Part shown: positions 1 to 11,236 of the stretch, in pieces
How positions within the stretch are numbered: the stretch's first letter is position 1
Layout of the letters: every line of letters begins with the position of its first letter
Assembly (NCBI GenBank): GCA_963693315.1
Contig: OY856187.1
Coordinates: 109,013,284 to 109,077,283, forward strand
Reading direction: 5' to 3'
From: Diogma glabrata
Lineage: Eukaryota; Arthropoda; Insecta; Diptera; Cylindrotomidae
Length of the DNA stretch: 64,000 nucleotides
Position numbers and translations under genes: made by a program
The notes under the pieces: model-generated
Told to the model about the DNA's origin: nothing
The model's input: the letters and a program-made list of their open reading frames with translations, nothing else
Database searches by the model: none

Positions 1-1992
1 TACAATCGGAAAGCGACCACCGAAATCACACAACGAATGGTTCGACGACGAGTGCCGCCAATCCGTTGAACATAAACAAAAACTGCGAGAAAAATGGTTA
101 ACAAGGAACACCTGAAGCTCCCAAGCTGATTATCTATGCGTCAGGAAAGCCTCAGCAAAACTTCTACGTAAAAAGAAACGCGAACACATGAAGAGCTGCA
201 TTGAAGACATCAACCAACATGCGGCCAACGGAAATTCAAAAGAGTGCTTTGCCAATGCACGGAATCTGACAAAAGATTTCCACCCAAGATCTACAGCCAT
301 CAAAAATGAAAATAATGAACTTACAACAAGTGAACGTGATGTGCTGGCAGTGTGGCGATCCCACTTTCAAGACCTATTGAATAGGGCGAATGAAGTTCAT
401 CCTATTCGAGCAATTGCTCCATCAACTGAGGAGATTTTTGTCCCTTACCCAGCAATAGAGGAAGTGGAAGCTGCAATTAAAAAACTGAAAAATGGCAAAT
501 CACCAGGTTTCGATGGAATTCCCGCAGAACTTCTGAAAAATGGAGGAGCAGCTCTGGTCTCACGTATATACGATCTGATTCTTGCAATCTGGGACCAAGA
601 AGAACTACCTGCTGAATGGAAAACAGCTCTCATTGTTCCGCTACATAAGAAAGGTGACCGTCTAAAGTGCGCGAATTATCGTGGCATCGCACTGTTGAAC
701 ACAGCATATAAAATACTAGCTAATGTCGTACTTGCTCAACTCATCCCGTTCGCCGAATCTATCATCGGTGACTATCAGTGTGGTTTTCGTCCCAACCGCT
801 CAACCACAGATCAATGTTTTACATTAAGGATGATTTTGGAAAAATGTTGGGAGTACAACATCAGCATTCACCAGCTCTACGTTGATTTCAGGCAAGCATA
901 TGATAGTATCACCCGCGACAACCTCTGGTCCGCACTCATATGCCTTGGTATCCCAGAGAAACTTGTTTCTCTGCGCAAACTCACAACATCGGGATCAAAT
1001 TGTAGAATAGTAATCGAAGGGTCAGTTTCTGATCCTTTCGATATAACATCAGGTGTTCGACAAGGTGATGCACTCGCGCCTGTACTGTTTAATTTGGCGC
1101 TGGAGTACGCGATAAGAAAAAGCCGAATTGAGACGCAAAACTGCATATATAACAAATCTAGTCAAGTTCTTGGCTACGCAGATGATATTGTGCTTCTCGG
1201 ACGTAGAACGAGCGATATTAAAGATAGTCTCTCTCAGCTTGAAAGAAATGCTAAACGAATTGGATTATGCATAAACATCGGCAAAACTAAAGTGTTAACA
1301 ACATCTAAGAACATACCTCCCGGAAATCTGGATACTGGCGACTACGAAGTGGAACGCGTGGAAAACTTCAAATACCTTGGGTCTGTAATAACATCGTCAA
1401 ATGACATGCAGGCAGATATCAAAGCCCGTGTCTCTGCCGCATACAGAGTTTTCTACGCATACTCAAAACTTCTGCGATCAAAACATCTTTCGCCGTCGTG
1501 TAAACTCACACTTTACAAAGCATTAATTCGACATGTGCTTACATTTGGAAGTGAAAGCTGGACACTGACTTCCTCCGATTGTAGAATTTTATCAACATTC
1601 GAGAGGAAGGTCATACGAACAATTTATGGTCCATGTAAAGTTGCTGAAAATCAGTATAGAATCCGAATGAATCACGAAATCAGACAGCTTCTTGGAGGCT
1701 GCGATGTAATCGGATTCATTAAATCTAATCGGATCAGATGGTTTGGTCATGTAGAAAGGGCACCATTAGATAGAATGATAAAAAAAGCGTCCCAACAACA
1801 ACCAGCTGGTGTTCGTCGAAGAGGAAGACCTAGACAACGCTGGCGTGATGACATCATCCAAGACCTTCGTGATATAGGATGTCGAAACTGGGGACAACTG
1901 GTCATGGAACGAGATGATTGGAAGCTTATTGCACAGACGGCAAAATCCCTTCATGGGATGTAAACGCCAGAGAGAGAGAGAGAAAGAGTTAA
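1..1992 (+). mobile_element. RTE-like non-LTR retrotransposon, 3' portion
   Basis: The left window edge cuts the element. The reading frame of the large ORF starting at 188 extends back to base 2 and is broken only by a TGA at 113-115. That upstream stretch encodes a WFDDEC-type linker normally found between the endonuclease and reverse transcriptase of RTE-like LINEs. After the stop codon at 1961-1963 there is a short (GA)n tract at about 1970-1986 and then AT-rich host DNA. A simple-repeat tail in place of a long poly(A) fits RTE-like elements. The endonuclease would lie left of the window. The near-intact frame suggests a fairly young insertion. Confidence 0.85.
188..1963 (+). CDS. RTE-like LINE reverse transcriptase (ORF2 fragment)
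   Basis: This encodes the reverse transcriptase that would copy the LINE RNA into DNA at a nicked target. The 591-residue frame shows the usual RT order: KNGKSPGFDG at about 101-110, PLHKKGD near 151, CGFRPNRSTTDQ at about 198-209, catalytic YVDFRQAYD with Asp near 233, SGVRQGDALAP near 298, and the active-site YADD at about 330-333. The C-terminal part has the IRWFGHVER motif followed by an RRRGRPRQRW basic stretch, typical of RTE-like elements. The Met at 188 is internal. The same frame runs upstream to the window edge apart from a TGA at 113-115, which is consistent with a single CGA-to-TGA change. All RT catalytic residues are present, so the domain could fold, but the protein would be interrupted before it. 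Confidence 0.85.
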   Translation: MKSCIEDINQHAANGNSKECFANARNLTKDFHPRSTAIKNENNELTTSERDVLAVWRSHFQDLLNRANEVHPIRAIAPSTEEIFVPYPAIEEVEAAIKKLKNGKSPGFDGIPAELLKNGGAALVSRIYDLILAIWDQEELPAEWKTALIVPLHKKGDRLKCANYRGIALLNTAYKILANVVLAQLIPFAESIIGDYQCGFRPNRSTTDQCFTLRMILEKCWEYNISIHQLYVDFRQAYDSITRDNLWSALICLGIPEKLVSLRKLTTSGSNCRIVIEGSVSDPFDITSGVRQGDALAPVLFNLALEYAIRKSRIETQNCIYNKSSQVLGYADDIVLLGRRTSDIKDSLSQLERNAKRIGLCINIGKTKVLTTSKNIPPGNLDTGDYEVERVENFKYLGSVITSSNDMQADIKARVSAAYRVFYAYSKLLRSKHLSPSCKLTLYKALIRHVLTFGSESWTLTSSDCRILSTFERKVIRTIYGPCKVAENQYRIRMNHEIRQLLGGCDVIGFIKSNRIRWFGHVERAPLDRMIKKASQQQPAGVRRRGRPRQRWRDDIIQDLRDIGCRNWGQLVMERDDWKLIAQTAKSLHGM

Positions 1993-2561
1993 TAATAATT
2001 TGTGTAACAGGACCGAAAAGTGAAGATATTTTCTAATCGTCTGATTTTTCTAAAATAACACCCCAATAATTTGTTGGTAAAAGTACAACCTTATTTTTTG
2101 TACGAATTCTAACATTTTCATTTAATGATCATATAGTATATACTTTAGTTTTGGTTAAAAATAATTTTTTGCTTATATATTTTCATTATTGTGAAACTGC
2201 CCCACTCGACGCAACCGCGTCTCGTGAACAAGTTTTCACTCACGAAAAAACAGCGTTTTCATCTCTTGTAGTAAAATATGCTATTGCTAGTTTCTGAAAA
2301 TCATATTAATATTTAATTTCGAAAATCTTGCATATACAAATTTCAGCTTAAAAATATTTTACTATAGATGGAAAATCGATTCAAGACTCGTGAGCCAGAC
2401 CGTTTCTGATTAGGTTGAAACTTTAGTAATCGTTAATATAGTAAAAAAATTAATATGTGTTTTATTTTTTTCCTAATTTTGATACAGGGTGGCTCAAATT
2501 TTTTTAAGAATTTTAGAGACGATAGTTTTTATAGTCGTTTGGCACAAATTGTTTTTGAAAT
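1993..2561. other. AT-rich stretch, nothing recognised
   Basis: AT-rich DNA with a short GC-richer patch near 2196-2240. I see no ORF, RNA gene or inverted repeat here. Confidence 0.5.
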
Positions 2562-2816
2562 TCACGATGACGACGCATATTGCAATAAGCAGATTTCTCT
2601 ATGAAATCCACCGAAATTATAAATTAATATAAACTGATACATCCATGGCCACTCATTTAAATGTTTAATGGTTATATATTTAATCATTTTCCTACCTGCT
2701 GTTTCTTCAACCACGTAAAACCAATCCCACTTCTCATCTGGTTGACCATTTATCTCTATTACGATTGTTTTAAAAAACATATTTATATGTAGAACAAAAA
2801 AACCCCTAAGATTCAT
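2562..2816 (-). CDS. Small tryptophan-rich ORF, possible exon fragment
   Basis: I do not recognise this 84-codon ORF. Its middle is unusually coding-like for the region: it reads EINGQPDEKWDWFYVVEET with mixed codons (GGT, CCA, GAG, TGG, GTG), while the flanks are AT-rich. On the minus strand, AATAG just before the conserved part could be a splice acceptor, and CAG|GTAGGA after EETAG could be a donor. The best-supported part is therefore an exon of about 75 bases near 2682-2760, with the rest of the ORF being intron. It has no signal peptide or membrane segment, and no neighbouring exons are visible. Chance is a real alternative. It could also be a fragment of an unrecognised transposon protein. 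Confidence 0.2.
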   Translation of the reverse strand: MNLRGFFVLHINMFFKTIVIEINGQPDEKWDWFYVVEETAGRKMIKYITIKHLNEWPWMYQFILIYNFGGFHREICLLQYASSS

Positions 2817-4074
2817 TCACATATACCGTTAATACGTTTTTTCCAAAGCGAAGAGAGAAATGTTTAAGAGTATTCAAAATATTCATTGCATTAACTTTGT
2901 TTATTTTTTTCATATCACATCAATTTGCAATTTACTTATTTTTTCCTAAATTCTTTGTAACCCTAATAATATTTTCTTTTAGTTTTCTTTCTATTTTCAT
3001 TGAGTCAAAATGTTTTTGTTTTCCCTTTTTCTTTAAAAATTCTAAATTTGCCTAATAAAACAATTTTCTTTGTTATGTTCCATAGAGAAAGCAAATAAAA
3101 TTTTGTTGTAAAAAAAATCTAATTTAATTTTATATTAGGATATGAATGATAAAACGAATTAATTTAATTTATATTTTATTCTGAAAGATGTAATTAAAAA
3201 ATACGAGTTTAAAACAATAAGGCAAATAAAATATTCTTGTTTAACAAAACTTTGTATATGCGAATATAATATCTTAATAAAGCTTATTTATTTTTATCTG
3301 AAACGTTAGAAAAAAGTACAGGTAAATTTGATTTTCCTTTTTGATTTTAGTACACATTTTTTCGCGCATGAATTCATGTAAACTTACAGATTTTCTATTT
3401 TATAGTATTTTCCCCTTTGAATATGTTATACATAATTTGTTGATATGGAAAAAATGAATATTTTGTTTAATTGGTACTAAACAAAAATTAAAAGCTGTTA
3501 TGTATTTCCGCGAAAGTTTTCTCGACAAATTAGAAACATTTGTTCCAAGTTGTGACTGTTCTTGAAACTAAGTTTTTCAGATTAAATTTATTGGAAATGT
3601 TTTGATTTCGTATTAACCAAAGCGAGCTAAAAATTTTCTAGATAACTTGCTCAGCTCGTTGATCAGGTTATGTCATTTTCTATGTGCCTTTGTTAATAGG
3701 CTTCTTTCTTAATTTAAGAAATTTAAGAATACCTTAATTAATTTAAGAATATACCTTCATATTAAATGATTTTTGTCGATGTTGTCTGATGTAATTGATA
3801 TTATGAATTGATTTCCGAATTGGACAGTATCTCAATTTGGTAAATATAATTCTTCAATCTACTGCTGATTTGATAACTAAATTTTAAATGAACATGCCAG
3901 GTATTGTTAAGTGAACAAAATTTATTAATCTTAACAATAGCAAATGACCATAGCAACTAAATTTTTAACTATCAAATTCTTTCTACTGCTTCAACGCAAA
4001 CGATTAATAGGTGGAAAATTCAATATAAACCCAAAAATTAATTAGAAATTAATTAAGAAATTAATTTGAATTTT
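2817..4074. other. AT-rich stretch, nothing recognised
   Basis: Long A/T runs and short degenerate repeats such as the TTAATT-rich patch near 3710-3760. No supported gene or element. Confidence 0.5.
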
Positions 4075-4240
4075 TCCAATTCAAAGGTATGGTTGGAAAT
4101 CTCTCAGAAAAAAACTATGTTTTCCTCTTTTACGTGTTTCGGTTGGGATTTGAACTCGTAACCTCATCAGTGCCACACAACGTGTTCAATTCCTTTGGCA
4201 GACACGTTTAACCACTACGCCACCAAGGCGGTGATACTTC
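4075..4240 (-). repeat. tRNA-derived SINE, copy 1
   Basis: On the minus strand the head reads TGGCGTAGTGGTTAAACGTG, a close match to a Pol III A box. About 45 bases later comes GAGTTCAAATCCC, matching the B box GGTTCGANTCC. The spacing is that of a tRNA. The body continues to a segment ending near 4080 that copy 2 at 7812-7962 shares. The anticodon arm is degenerate, so this is a SINE head and not a functional tRNA gene. Confidence 0.7.
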
Positions 4241-4360
4241 TATCAATCAATAATGACTATACACTCGTGACTTGGAATGTTGACTATAATAGAAATATTA
4301 CACATCCTATGAATTCACATTTCACACAATAGTACTGTCAAGAAAATTCAATGCAAAAAA

Positions 4361-6536
4361 TATGGAGGGGCTGAAATCTCAAGCTCTGAGATATCAAGAC
4401 TTCGGTTTTGGTTAAGGATTTTGATATAGTTTTCGAAAATATTGTAAAAATTATAACAAAATCGAAAATTGAAAATTTTTTCAAAATTGCAAAAATATTA
4501 CAAAAATTAGAATAAAATCAAATATTTAAACTTTTTCTAAATCCTAATAATATTCCAAAAACTCTTAAAAATTCAAAAATTCAAACTTTTTCCAAAATTC
4601 TAAAAATATTGCAAAAATTATAACAATATCAAAAATTGAAACTTTTTTCAAAAATTCCAAAAATTATAATAATTTTTCAAAATTCTAAATATATTCCAAA
4701 AATTCTTACAAAATCAAAAATTGAAACTTTTTTCAAAATCTATATATAAATACGTAAGCAATATTTTTGCGGTACAATTTTAAAATATTTGCTCCATCAA
4801 AAGTGTGGCAATATGTATATTGTAGGAAAGGTCTTGAGTAGTAGATGTGTCGAAAAATGCTTCCTTTTTGAATTTTGACGATTTTTTCAGAAAAAATGGC
4901 AAAAATGTGATAATTGTGTTTTTTGAGTTTTTTGTTCGGTTATTTTATTTTTTTTTCAAGTTATTTGTTTCACAATTCAAAATCTATATCTATTTATATA
5001 TAAATACGTAAGCAATATTTTTGCTGTACAATTTTAAAATATTTGCTCCATCAAAAGTGTGGCAATATGTATATTGTAGGAAAGGTCTTGAGTAGTAGAT
5101 GTGTCGAAAAATGCTTCTTTTTTGAATTTTGACTATTTTTTCAGAAAAAATGGCAAAAATGTGATAATTGTGTTTTTTGAGTTTTTTGTTCGGTTATTTT
5201 GTTTTTTTTTCAAGTTATTTGTTTCACAATTCAAAATCAATCTATATCAAATAACTAAGCTCTGAAATAATGTGTTGTAGCTATTTGGTTGGGAGGTCTA
5301 TTTGCAATTTCTATTTACAATGGCCGAATTTCGGTCACTGGGCGATTCCTAGTTCTAAAAATATATATATAAAATTCACAAATTCAAAAATTCTATTTTA
5401 TTTTAAAATTCTAAAAATATTGCAAAAATTATAACAAAATCAAAAATTAGAACTTTTTCCAAAATTCTAACATCATTGCAAAAATTATTACAAAATCAAA
5501 AATACAAACTTTTTCAAAATTTCAAAAATATTGCAAAAACTAAAACAAATTCAAAAATTTCCATGTCACATTTACGTCATACAAGTACAACAGCTAAATT
5601 TTTTTCCCAAAAAATTGGCTAAAAAAATAAATGAAATAATTTTTTTGACATACTTGACAATATTTTTTTGACAAACTTATAATGCAATAAAATTCTAAAT
5701 AATATAAAATATCATTTTCATTTCATACAAATAACTGATTTTATTACTTTCTAAAAAAATAAATGAAAATCATTCTTTTGACACACTTGACATTGTTTTT
5801 TTGACAAACTTATAATGCAATAATTCTCTATAATAATAATAAAATTTCATGTCATACAAATAATTAATTTTATTTTTTCCAAAAAATTGGGTAAAAAATA
5901 AATAAACCGAAGTAAAATCTTTATTTTGACACACTTGACAACATTTTTTTGACAAACTTATAATGCCATAATTCTCAATAATAATAATAAAATTTCATGC
6001 CATGCAAATAATTAATTTTATTTTTTTCCAAAAAATTGCGTAAAATAATAAGCAAAAATCATTCTTTTGACACACTTGACAACATTTTTTTGACAAACTT
6101 ATAATGCAATAATCTAGTTTTTTGTCTCACATACCAATCCCAACCATCAAGATTTCTTCAAAATCAATGTTTCTGTTCGTAATCACTTAAAATAAACGTT
6201 TTTTAAACAAAAAATATGCAAATTTCCTTGTTTTGACACACTTGTCGATTTTTTTGACACATTTCCGGTACAGTTATTGAACACATCGTCCTTTCATCTT
6301 CCCATTGAGTAAACCTATTTTTAGAAGAAAAAAAATTTTTGAAATCTGTCCAGCGGTTTTCTAGATTTCGTCGGTTGTGACGGACGGCCGGCCGGCAGAC
6401 AGACATACATTTTTTTTCGCTTTTTTAGAATCAGTAGGTCCTAAAACGTCGAGAAATGCCAAAAAAGTGGGGGTAAGAATTTCACTTTTGGCTCATGAAT
6501 GCAACACTTACTTAGGTTTTTTCAAAACCAAAGTAA
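4361..6536 (+). mobile_element. Composite repeat (HINE/DINE-1-like), copy A
   Basis: This is the first of three long copies; the others are 48243-49663 (minus) and 61964-63712 (plus). The left end starts TATGGAGGGGCTGAAATCTC. It is followed by an inexact array of roughly 63-bp units rich in AAAATTCCAAAAATATTG, then units of about 140 bp containing TTTTGACACACTTGACAACA, then a conserved right end of about 400 bp with a GGCCGGCCGGCAGACAGACA patch. In the better-preserved copies ACTTCGGTCTG near the left end is inverted as CAGACCGAAGT at the right end, where it also closes a stem-loop; here both ends are mutated. No transposase or helicase is encoded. Subterminal inverted repeats, an internal minisatellite and a 3' hairpin are the published layout of Helentron-associated non-autonomous elements. 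That assignment is inference. Confidence 0.7.
4739..5350 (+). repeat. Nested insertion with a 254-bp tandem duplication
   Basis: Inside composite copy A, a unit beginning TATATAAATACGTAAGCA at 4741 repeats at 4995 with an offset of 254 bases and only a few differences (for example TTGCGGTAC versus TTGCTGTAC). The duplicated pair is followed by unique sequence containing GCCGAATTTCGGTCACTGGG, ending near 5350. Copies B and C of the composite repeat lack this block, so it is a later insertion or a variant of A only. Confidence 0.7.
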
Positions 6537-7811
6537 AATGTTCATAAAATTTACTTTTATTTCACTTATTCGGTTGTTGTTTTTCTTTTTGCAACTTGGC
6601 CATTTTGTGAATGATTTCAACTAGTCTATCAAAAGCCACATTATAAACTTCGTTGGCGTTTCTCGAATTTTCTAGTTATGTTATGTGGACGTGTTGTTAA
6701 ATTATTTTGTGAATCATTCACTTTCATATATATTACTCTTCAGTTAAATTGCATTTTACACTTTATTTAGTCTAAATTTTATTGGGAGAGAAATTTGCAT
6801 TATTTAATCTTCCACCTTCATTCAACGCTGATTGCTAATGGACTTGTAGGCTTGTTGATTTATGATTTATTTTTATTTACATATTTGTTAACATTCCGAT
6901 ATGGGCAGTTCTTGTATTTGGGTCGATTTTGGAATCGGAATTTTTGTAATATCTTTACGTTGTAAGACCTTAAACTGTTTAGGCTAATTCTTGCTAGCAG
7001 TATGCATGTGTTTGTGTGTTTTATGAGGTTTAAAATTTGTGCTACGATTTCTCAACATCGGATGGTTCGATTTAAATAAAAATGGTCAAAATCGATGTAT
7101 ATTGACGTAACTAAGAGCACAGTCTTTTGTTACCGAAATCAGCTTATTTGTTTTTATTACTTTCCAAAAACTAAAAATCATGTTTTTCAAATATCATGAG
7201 AATGAATAATTCTACGAAGGTCATTGACCTACCGTTTCGTTGGTCAATAAGTCATCTATTTGTAATAAAACTTAAATAAACAATTGCTGTATTATTTTTT
7301 TTATGTTTTCTACAAATTGGGAAGCTTTAATTACGCATCGCAAACCCAAGAGATCTTGATTAAAATATGGTACGTTTATGATACGCAAACGCAAGGTTCA
7401 TATCAACAGAAATCCTGAATTGTTTTTCAAATTCGACACAGTCAAAGGGGAAAGGGTGGGATGGATCACCTAAAGAACTTGTTTATTTGAAACTTCAAGA
7501 GCACTTTGTCATTAAATGAAATTTTGTTGAAACTTTGTGTATAATTATATGGGAATTTTTGCAATAAATTTCTAGACATTACTTGGTATGAATTCATAAA
7601 ATGGGGAATATTTTGTTTTCTAATTAACATCCTAAGTCACGATTGTATGGTCATTATATTGATTGTTTCCAATCAATGCGAAATCAATGGCGGACACTTG
7701 GTCAACTGTTGTGATATATGCATTCATGTTAAACAACGTTAGGGGAATTTAAATTTAATGGGGATTTTTGAGAACAATTAAACTCAAGTAAGAAAGGAAG
7801 TATTTGGACTT
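6537..7811. other. AT-rich stretch, nothing recognised
   Basis: No supported gene, RNA or mobile element. Base composition is slightly more mixed near 7310-7440, but stops occur in all frames. Confidence 0.5.
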
Positions 7812-7962
7812 TTTCAATTCAAAGGTATGGTTGGAGGTTTCTCAGAAAAAAAACCCACTTCCCATTTAACGTGTTTCGGATGGATTCGAACTTTCCTTTT
7901 CAGTGCCTTGTTCGAATCCTTAGGCAGACACGCTATCAATTACGCCGTTGAGGCGATGATTA
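7812..7962 (-). repeat. tRNA-derived SINE, copy 2
   Basis: This is the same family and orientation as 4075-4240. On the minus strand, GGCGTAATTGATAGCGTG corresponds to the A box and AAAGTTCGAATCCATCC to the B box; the latter is closer to consensus than in copy 1. Both copies then share a tail whose plus-strand form is CAATTCAAAGGTATGGTTGG followed by TCTCAGAAAAAAA. The clear divergence between copies points to old insertions. Confidence 0.7.
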
Positions 7963-10164
7963 TTTCGAAGTTGAAACTTCCTCATCACTTATCCACTTAC
8001 CTAAGTTGAATCTTTTTACTGTCATTAGACTCCATATTATGAAAATGTTTTTACATTATATGGGAATTTTTGCAATAATGTTTTTGTAATGATTGTAATA
8101 ATTTTGCATACCAATTTCCAGTTTGTCACTTCCGGTCAATAATATGTTTTGATCTTTATACAAACAATCAAAAGGTGGGTGTCAATCAATTCCATACAAC
8201 AGCCTATAATTAATAAACAATTTTTATGTCATTTTGGTAAAACGTTTTAAGCTACATGAAAACAACCAATTAGCTATAGGAGTGTGTTGCACGCAGTGGT
8301 TGAATACTGCAATACAAATGGTGATTTTTTTACCTTGTTTTTTATGTTTCTTGGGACACTATAGCTTTCGAACAATCCCTATAAGCTATGTTTAGAATGC
8401 TTCCATACGGTGATTGATCTTATACAACTTTTCCTGTCATAATCAGTCAGATTTCCATAGTTAACCTGGTGGGTTGAATTCAGTTTTGATCAATCCACTA
8501 GTCGATTGATTTCTTTTGTTTCTTATATTAACTTTACACTGTTACTTTAAATTAGTTAGGTTCAGTTTCCGAATTATGCTTAAGACACCTTTATTTTGGT
8601 TACTGTCCAACATGTTGGATTATATATTGCTATTGAATTTTGTTAGTTTTAGTTATTGGCTTCTTGCTTAAAGCTCGTGTTTTTTTTTCGAAATTGTCAC
8701 ACAAAGAGACATACCTCAGTGATAGTTTCAGTGCGAAAAAGAAAACATTTTAAGTGAAAACACAAAATCCTCAATATATCAAAAAATAAAAGGAATTGAA
8801 ATACATTTTATCAAAAACTATTATCACATTTAAATTTTATCTATTAACTTATATTTTACATTAAAATTAAAAACAAATATGCATAACAACTTCATAACAT
8901 GCAATATCCACCAGCTACCTATTTGTTTGTTTTGTTTTTCTGTAACAGCACGAAAAGTTTATGAGAATATAGAAAGTTCAAGAGAAAATTAGTTTTCCTT
9001 TCTCTCTATTTATTTTTCATTTCCACAAAAAAATAAATAAAAAGGATAATATAATAAAATAAAAATGTGTTCTAAATTCGAATAATTTAGTTAGTTGATA
9101 TCCTTCGGCTGAATAAGACGGATGTATAACGTAAATTTTTTAAAAGTTTTAAAGTTTAATTTTTTTTAAATTCTTTGTTTTTATTGTTAATTGATGTTTT
9201 TGGTTATTTTATTTTAAAAAAAAGCTGTTGAGTTTTGTTAATAAAAGTTAGTTAAGTTTTTCATGGTGTAAATTGATGAAACCGTTGAGGTAAAAAATTC
9301 ATTTTCTTGGTACAAGTGTTATGAGTGTAGTAAAATGAAAAATTACATAAAGAAATAAGAGTGCATTGGAAGTTTTAGTATTGATCGGGATAAAAGTGTT
9401 ATTTTTTTTATAAATAAAGTGTAGCTAAAGCTTAATGAAGCTTAACAGATAAAAAAAGGAAAATAAAATATATTGTTGTAGAAATTTGTGAAATGAATGA
9501 AGTTATCTCTATATTATAAAATATGGTTGGTGTTTTTTTTTGATTAATTTTTAATGGATAAAATGAGTACGATAAAATGGTAAGAACAATATTTTTTAAT
9601 CTGATGTAGATCTGAGATGTTGTAGTAAACCTTATGTATCTGAACGGGTTTTTTCGACTTAACATCGATGATTCAGTCCTTAATATTCTATTGTTTTAAA
9701 AGTGGTGGTGGCTAAATTTGTTTAGGTGGTTGACTGTTTTAATGAGTTTTCCTTAAAGAAGTAAACTCTTTCCATCTTTTTACTTTTTGTTGTTCCTCAC
9801 GGAGAAGATGGTTTTTCAGGTTTTCTCAGAAACATCATAACGTACAACAAGTAATCGGATATTTTAAATTAATTTGTACTGTACCATTCATTCGTTCAGA
9901 TCCATTTTTTGTAGATGGTAACTATATACATTTTTTGACGATTTATAATATGGGAAAAAATCCAGTAAAGCATGAAATTTAAAAATCCCTGTTTATTGTT
10001 AAGTATGATGAGCAGTGTGCTTCGTTTAGGAAAATTAACTTCTAAACAAATTTTACAAAACAAAACTATTCATAAGTAGAAAATTTAAAGTTTTTTCTCT
10101 CGAGTCTCGAGCATTTCAAAACCTTTAACTATTTTTTTTGTGTAAAACATATTTAATTGTTATG
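7963..10164. other. AT-rich stretch, nothing recognised
   Basis: Low-complexity A/T-rich sequence, with stop codons throughout. I see no gene or element boundary. Confidence 0.5.
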
Positions 10165-10775
10165 AAGAAAAACGTGTTCTAGCCGAGTTGTGAAAACTTG
10201 ACCTCTTTTGATTTTCATGATACTTGGCATATAAGTAATATGGACAACATAAAAAGTATTATTTATTTTACAATTTTTTTAAAGTGCACAGTTTGAGCAT
10301 AAGGGGCACCCCAACATGCATGAAAAATGAAAATTCTGCCAATCTGATGGGTGACTACTGATTAGTTAATCGATTGAATTGTTGAAAATTAAATTGTTTT
10401 TGTAATTAATTTTAAAATTAAAATGCTTTTTTAAATATGTTGGGTCGAAATTTAATTGGAATTTAATTTATTTTTTGTGAGTTCTATCCATACTCTAAAC
10501 TATTCCAAATTTACAAAGAGGCGTTAATTTGTTTTCGTGAGCTATTTAATTTTAAAAATTTTAGTCCGACTAAAAATTCCACTTTTTCATAATTTTTTCA
10601 AACAACTTTCAGTTCGGTGAAGGTATACTCGGATCCTATACGAATACATAGTTCTATCCTTACTTTAAAATATATCGCAAATTTAAAAAGAGGCGTTAAT
10701 TCGTGTTCTTGAGATATTTAATTTTAAAGATGTTTAGTCCGACTAAAATTCTAATTGTTCATTATTTTTTCTTTA
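10165..10775 (+). repeat. Interspersed repeat family R2, single-arm copy
   Basis: The block beginning AAAACGTGTTCTAG, with ACTTGGCATATAAGTAATAT, GGGGCACCCCAACATGCATG and TCTGCCAATC, recurs at 38700-38905 and 38978-39185 (plus) and inverted at 39880-40095 and 40165-40285. It is followed by two copies of a unit containing TTTACAAAGAGGCGTTAATT (near 10510 and 10690), which also occurs twice in the centre of the palindrome at 39380-39690. It carries no ORF. Here only one arm is present. Confidence 0.7.
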
Positions 10776-11236
10776 TTTGAATAATAAACTGTTAAATTCG
10801 AGCTAAGGTTGTCATTACTTTAATTTTTTTCAGTGTAGTAAAGTTTACGGCTAGATTACAATAAGGTTGCGGTGTTGGAGTAATTGTCAATGCTTCAAAG
10901 TTAGTTGAGGTGCATATATGCGCTTGATTATTTTTATATATATGCTTGATTATATTTTCACTCATTATAACATATGAGAGTGTGCTGATGACAATCCTTC
11001 ATTATTTTCGAAATCTTTGTACTTTTTTGGCATGTTTTTTGCAATAAAGAAGTCTATTAAATCAGGTACCTTTCCAAGGTCGGTTGGGCAGTAGGTCGGT
11101 GAGCCACCGGAATAAAAATCACATTTTTGAATTTCTCCTGCTTTAAACTAACCGTTAGCTTTACTACACTGAAAAAAATTAAAGTAATGACAACCTTAGC
11201 TCGAAGTTAACAGTTTATTATTCAAAGAAAGGAAAA
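10768..11236. repeat. Foldback with about 79-bp inverted arms
   Basis: The arm at 10776-10854 (starting TTTGAATAATAAACTGTTAA) is inverted at 11148-11226 with few mismatches, around a spacer of about 290 bases. The arm contains AGCTAAGGTTGTCATTACTT and CAGTGTAGTAAAG. It interrupts the end of the R2-type repeat, which suggests it inserted there or that R2 ends at it. No ORF is present. It is probably a non-autonomous DNA element, but I cannot define a target-site duplication. Confidence 0.6.
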
